Assembly (NCBI GenBank): GCA_034766995.1
Contig: CM068320.1
Coordinates: 14,966,187-15,030,186, forward strand
Reading direction: 5' to 3'
DNA length: 64,000 bases
DNA from: Acanthacorydalis orientalis
Taxonomy: Eukaryota > Arthropoda > Insecta > Megaloptera > Corydalidae
Part shown: positions 54,749-64,000 of the stretch, piece after piece
Numbering within the stretch: position 1 is the stretch's first letter
Layout: the number at the start of each line of letters is the position of its first letter
Translations under genes and position numbers: made by a program
The notes under the pieces: model-generated
The model's input: the letters and a program-made list of their open reading frames with translations, nothing else
Databases searched by the model: none
Told to the model about the DNA's origin: nothing

Positions 54749-55691
54749 CCACATTTAAATATGATCTATATAATACATATTTTAAAAAGTTATTACTTGT
54801 ATTACTTACTTTATTATTTTAGTTTCTTTCTTCGTTTCTTTTTATTCTATTTTTATGGCCCATTTGTTATATTTACGATTATTTTTTATAATGTTTAACT
54901 GTTGTTTTTATTAAATTAACCTATTTATTATTTCTTCACTTAAAAAACGTTAGTGTTTAAATTAATTATTCTTTAAATTCAAACTCCTATTATTAGAAAA
55001 GTGTATTTAATTATTAAGATAAATAAATAATAAATGAAAATCTATAAAAATTGTGTTGATTTTTAGTTAAGAGTTGTTTTTTTTTAATTTTCTTTACTTG
55101 ATTTGTAGGAAAATAAAAAAATATGTAGTGTGTGTACAAGAATTTCTATACATATATAAATGGGTATGGGAAAATTTAAAAAGTTTATTTATTATAATTG
55201 ATATGAAAACTTAAATTTTTAACTGTTAATTTAACTGTTTAAACTTTTATTTTAATATAATTTAAAAATGACTTTTATATTATACACTATTACGAACTGT
55301 ATTAGCAATAACACTATATGTTTTTACTGTCTTAATCAAAAATTTTATTATTTCCCGTTTTAAGAAATCAAATTTAATTATTCTAGTTTACTACAAAAAA
55401 ATAATAATGCAATATTTGTACCGATAAGAAAAAAAATACAATGAAAAAGCTATAATAATTTAATGAAAACATCAATATACAATACTAATTAGCTACATTT
55501 AAAAATAATGTAAAATACAACACTTGAATTTCTATTTTACAGCAGTATCCCCTTAAAGAAGTTATTTGATAAAAATATTTATATTCAAAAATTATTTTTT
55601 TATTTTTTCAGTCTATATTATAAAAATATATATTAAAAAAGCAACTTTATAAAGAAAATTGAAACTATAAAACAAAAATCGAGAACCATGG

Positions 55692-55773
<82 letters not shown>

Positions 55774-56820
55774 TGTATGTATGTATATGTATTAAAAACT
55801 TGATATTTTCCACAAATTATTTGATTATGTACATTTATTTGCCTTGTTGTGTTATTAAGGATCATTGATTATATAGAAATTAACAATAAAATAGAAAGCA
55901 TTAATTATTAATAAAACTAATAAAAGAAAATGTGTAATAACCGAGTATTATTAACAAAATAGCAAATAATTTTGGAAATAAAATAAAAACATAAACAATA
56001 ACAGTATGATAAGAAATCAATAAAAGAATAATTTACCTTTATAATTGAATATCATGTTTGAAATATTTAAAATTATGATAAAAACATTTTTTTGATTGTT
56101 TTATATTGCTAAATTTTCTAATTATATACACAACATTTATATGTTTCACTACTTTCATGAATGTCTCTTTTTCTGAAAAATTAATATTTGAATATATTTT
56201 TATTTTATTCGGATCAATCATGAACCAAATTGAATACAGTTTAAAAACAAATTAAAAAAACCTTTATCAGTTAGTTTTATCACAAAAATTAAAAATATTT
56301 AATACACTTTACAGGCAAAATATAACTTTTTCTTCGTTATTTTCTGGCCAATAATTATGACTATGATATATAAAATCATCTAAGCTATTATTATAAATAA
56401 ATTGGAAGCCATCACAAACTAGCAGATAATGAAATAAAATAATAAGTTTTTCAATCGTTAAAAAAATGTATAGAACCTCAACCGTATTGAGAGAATATGT
56501 GTGTATGATATTTTAATACTATAAATGTAATGTTTTCTTATAAGTACGTGGGTTATTAATCCGCAAATAAAAAAGAAACAAACACATGATAATATATTTA
56601 TAAAAAAACACACACAAACAGTATAATAAAAGTAAATAAATATTAATGCCGCGGAATGATCTAATCATTTACCTGACTAACTAACTATTCTTAAATAACT
56701 AAATCTGAGCTTATTTTTAATATTAACACGAATTCTGTTTATAAACTTGATCTAAATAAATACTAGAATTGGGTAAATTTGGGCACAACAATGACAATTG
56801 GACCATTCGGTTATAATTGA
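53290..56820. other. AT-rich sequence downstream of the DYRK gene
   Basis: No coding similarity seen. It contains short TA tracts at 53530-53558 and 54717-54744 and a long one at 55697-55772. The DYRK 3' UTR presumably occupies the right end. Confidence 0.6.
55697..55772. repeat. (TA)n microsatellite
   Basis: Pure TA tract followed by gtatgtatgtat. Confidence 0.95.
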
Positions 56821-61182
<4,362 letters not shown>

Positions 61183-61574
61183 CTGAAAATGTATTACTTT
61201 TAAATAATTTCGAATATTGATTAGTAGATAAATGTATTACACAATTAATTTTTGATTTTATTTTTATTTAATTTTATTCAATCATATGCTTGTAAAAATA
61301 TTGTTGCTTTATTTAATATTATATTAGAATAATTTCATATTAATATTCATCATTTAACAATTAGTACACAATAAATAATATGTTTTTTAATACATATATA
61401 CATTTTTTTTACAAAAATTCCTTGTTATAATAATACATAATTCTTTTTTACAGTACATTAAAATTACTTTTATTTCTTTAGACAATTAGAGTCTATTCAA
61501 ACATTAATTCAAAGTTCATTTTGAGAGACAATTATTTATATTTTAAGTGAAATGTAACAGACAGATATATTATA

Positions 61575-62782
61575 TTGTGTTGGCTAATAAGTAATGTTAG
61601 ATTTTTTCGTAACAGATCATTTCTGCTGTTTTAGAAGCAAAAGACAATTCATAACCTATAAAACGCATGTACAGTCTAAAGGCTAAAACTTGAACTTGTA
61701 ATTCTTTAAAAAAATCATAGTATTTGGTTAATTTTTTTAGTACTTCTTTTGATTTGAAGATGAACAACGAGAAGATGTATTTTTATGCAATTATGCTTTT
61801 TTATTTCCGCAAACGTAAAAATGAGGTACAAAAGATTTCTGATGTGCATGGTGATGGTACTGTGAATGAAAGAATGGTGCAAAGATGGTTCAAAAAGTTT
61901 CGTGATGGAGATTTTAGTCTTATCGATGACAAACGCTCTGGCAAATCAGTCGAGATTGATAACGATTAATTATATTATCTAATTGAAAATAATCCACGTT
62001 ATATCACACGAGAGACTGCTGAAATGTTAGGAATATCGAAATTCAGTGTTGAGAACTATTTGCATCAATTTGGTTTGGTTTCCAGATATGATGTTTGAGT
62101 TCCGTATAATTTAAGCGAAAGGAATTTAGTCGATCGAATTTCGTCGAAAATGAACCATTTTTGAAGCGGATTGTTACTAGGGATGAAAAATGGATTATCT
62201 ACAATAATGTGATATAAAACGATATTGGAGTAAACCAGGATTAACTTTGTTAACTTGTCTCAAACCCGGTTTACGCCCCAACAAAGTCATGTTATGTGTA
62301 TGGTGGGATTAGAAAGGGGTACTGTTTTATGAGTTCCTGCCGCTTATCCAAATCATTAATTCTGATGAATACTGTTCACAGTTGGATAAACTGAAGAAGA
62401 ACATTAAGGAAAACAGACCAGAATTTGCCAATAGCAAAGAAGAGTGGTTTTCTACCGAGATAACGCGAGGTTACACATATCTTTACAGATTCCGCCATAT
62501 TCACCGGACTTAGCACTATAAGATTTTCACTTATTTCGTTCTTTACAAAATTCCCTTAATGGGAAAAAAATGTTTCTTTAGTAGCCTGTGAAATGAATGT
62601 TTCGAGATTTTTTGCTGAAAAAGATAACAAATTCTGGAAGGATAGTGTTATGAAGCTGCCTACAAGATGCCAAAAAGTCATTTATTATAATGATCAATAC
62701 ACTATTTAAAAAAGTTTTCTATATTAAAAAAATGACCGAGAAATTTACCGAGAAATCCGACATTACTTATTGGCCAACACAA
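61575..62782 (+). mobile_element. Mariner element, mellifera-like, decayed
   Basis: The inverted terminal repeats are ttgtgttggctaataagtaa on the left and, on the right, the inverse of ttgtgttggccaataagtaa. TA flanks both ends, so the boundaries are exact (1,208 bp). The plus-strand frame starts at 61760 (MNNEKMYF) and encodes the N-terminal HTH region (GTVNERMVQRWFKKFRDGDF, DDKRSGKS) to a premature stop at 61967. Later pieces in other frames are LIENNPRYITRETAEMLGIS, VVFYRDNARLHISL (second catalytic Asp) and PPYSPDLAL followed by DFHLFRSLQNSLNGK. Stops and frameshifts abolish function. Confidence 0.88.
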
Positions 62783-63870
62783 TATCTATTTAAAAAAGTA
62801 TAGTAATGGCGAATGATCATTTCAAAATTAGAAAGTAAACAATATATTCAATGATTACCGATAAACATTTCTACCAATTCATAGATCCAGACTTCGAAAT
62901 GTAATCAAGTTTAATACCATGAATGTTTTACATTAAAATATTTAATTTTTATAATAAATAATTATTTTTAAAAATATATACTTTTTGGATACGTATTAAT
63001 GAATAAAAAAATCTTAAAAATCATGTCGGTTTATTTTAAATTGGAATTTGTTAAGAGAAAAATATCTCGAGTTTTTGATTGACACATACATTAACATTAT
63101 AATTAAATGAAATGAACAACATGATAATATATTCTGTGAATTAAAGACCTTCAAATTTATTTCAGTCGACAATAATTTATTATATTCTTAACCTTGCAAA
63201 ACTTAATAAACTTGAAATATGTATGAAAGAAAATTTTGGAATAAAACGAAATAAATTTAATAAAATTGGTTTTCATTTATTTTATTTATATGAGTAAGTT
63301 TTTTTATCATTTGTGCATGACATAATGAATGGAAGAGACAATAAAAATACGAGCACAATATACACATACTTGGTTTAAAAATGTCTGATATGGTGAAATT
63401 ATTCGATATTCTTTATTTATCATTAGAGCACAAAAAACGAAATAGTAAAAAACGGAAAAAAGGAGTTATATCAAGTCCAATTTGTATTAATTGAAAAGTA
63501 TCCTGCTGTTATAATATATAGAAAAAGGACACGGTTAAATACAAATGCAATATCATTGACGGTGTGAATTAGTTGAAATAAATTTCAGAAGAAAAAATAC
63601 ACAATGTTATTATATTTTTCACATTTCCTAAATTAATAACAGGTAAATATTATTACATATTTTAAAATTTACACAATAATTTACTTTTTTAAAAAAGATA
63701 CAGTGATATGTAATTAATATAAAATTGATAAATATTTTATATATTCTGTGGAAGTATTCATACAGGAAAAAGTTGTGAAAATAATAACGAAACAATATTT
63801 TGATAAATGTTTGTGTATTTTATGAATTAAAAAATATTTATGTAAACATGTCCACAATTATAACTTTATT

Positions 63871-63877
<7 letters not shown>

Positions 63878-63926
<49 letters not shown>
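63878..63926. repeat. (TA)n microsatellite
   Basis: Pure TA tract. Confidence 0.95.
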
Positions 63927-63928
<2 letters not shown>

Positions 63929-64000
63929 TAATAAAAAGATAATAAATAAAGTATGTTTAGATAAGATGTTTGTAATGTTATTTTGTGAATTTAAAAATCA

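Larger units (their letters stand above)
61183..64000 (-). other. 5'-ward DYRK intron, truncated by the window edge
   Basis: The acceptor tttcag at 61183-61188 shows that another exon lies upstream. No exon encoding the N-terminal DYRK region was found up to 64000, so the intron extends past the edge. It holds a mariner (61575-62782) and a (TA)n tract near 63878-63926. Confidence 0.6.

Noticed and set aside
63000..64000. Search for the N-terminal DYRK exon on the minus strand
   Set aside because: No segment encoding the conserved N-terminal DYRK region was found, so the exon must lie beyond the window.

Overview
The window looks like an insect nuclear genome segment, most likely hymenopteran. 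It is very AT-rich, with dozens of long (TA)n microsatellites. It has intron-rich genes with GT-AG splice sites, and degraded mariner, Tc1, piggyBac-like, hAT-like and LINE elements lie in introns and between genes. Nothing looks prokaryotic. The species cannot be fixed from sequence alone; the hymenopteran guess rests on the AT richness and on mariner types resembling the mellifera and cecropia subfamilies.

Four protein-coding genes can be assembled exon by exon, with splice phases that agree throughout. (1) A NUAK-family (AMPK-related) Ser/Thr kinase lies on the minus strand. Its coding exons run from 12039 down to 1587, and a probable first coding exon lies far upstream at 35524-35566, which implies a ~23.5 kb first intron. 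(2) A BTB-BACK protein with nine C2H2 zinc fingers lies on the minus strand in ten exons, 39766 down to 36157. (3) A two-exon THAP zinc-finger gene lies on the plus strand (41381-42417), head to head with the BTB gene. (4) The 3' part of a class II DYRK kinase, closest to DYRK4, lies on the minus strand (61182 down to 56821); its N-terminal exons are beyond the right edge.

The rest is mobile DNA and simple repeats. A 5'-truncated LINE and a degenerate mariner sit in the NUAK intron at 9446-11933. The large NUAK intron holds a cecropia-type mariner, a second degraded mariner, Tc1 remnants, two short hAT-like elements and a 1.4 kb foldback. The foldback is a ~710 bp TTAA-flanked element that inserted, inverted, into another copy of itself. 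A Tc1 copy and several inverted-repeat elements occupy 43-53 kb. One mariner lies in a DYRK intron and another upstream of the first visible DYRK exon.

I see no rRNA, tRNA or CRISPR array and no evidence of a new multi-gene system. The most distinctive observations are the self-nested TTAA element, the distant phase-compatible first NUAK exon, a frame-preserving NUAK microexon, and an apparently unnamed GC-rich inverted-repeat element at 52990-53263.
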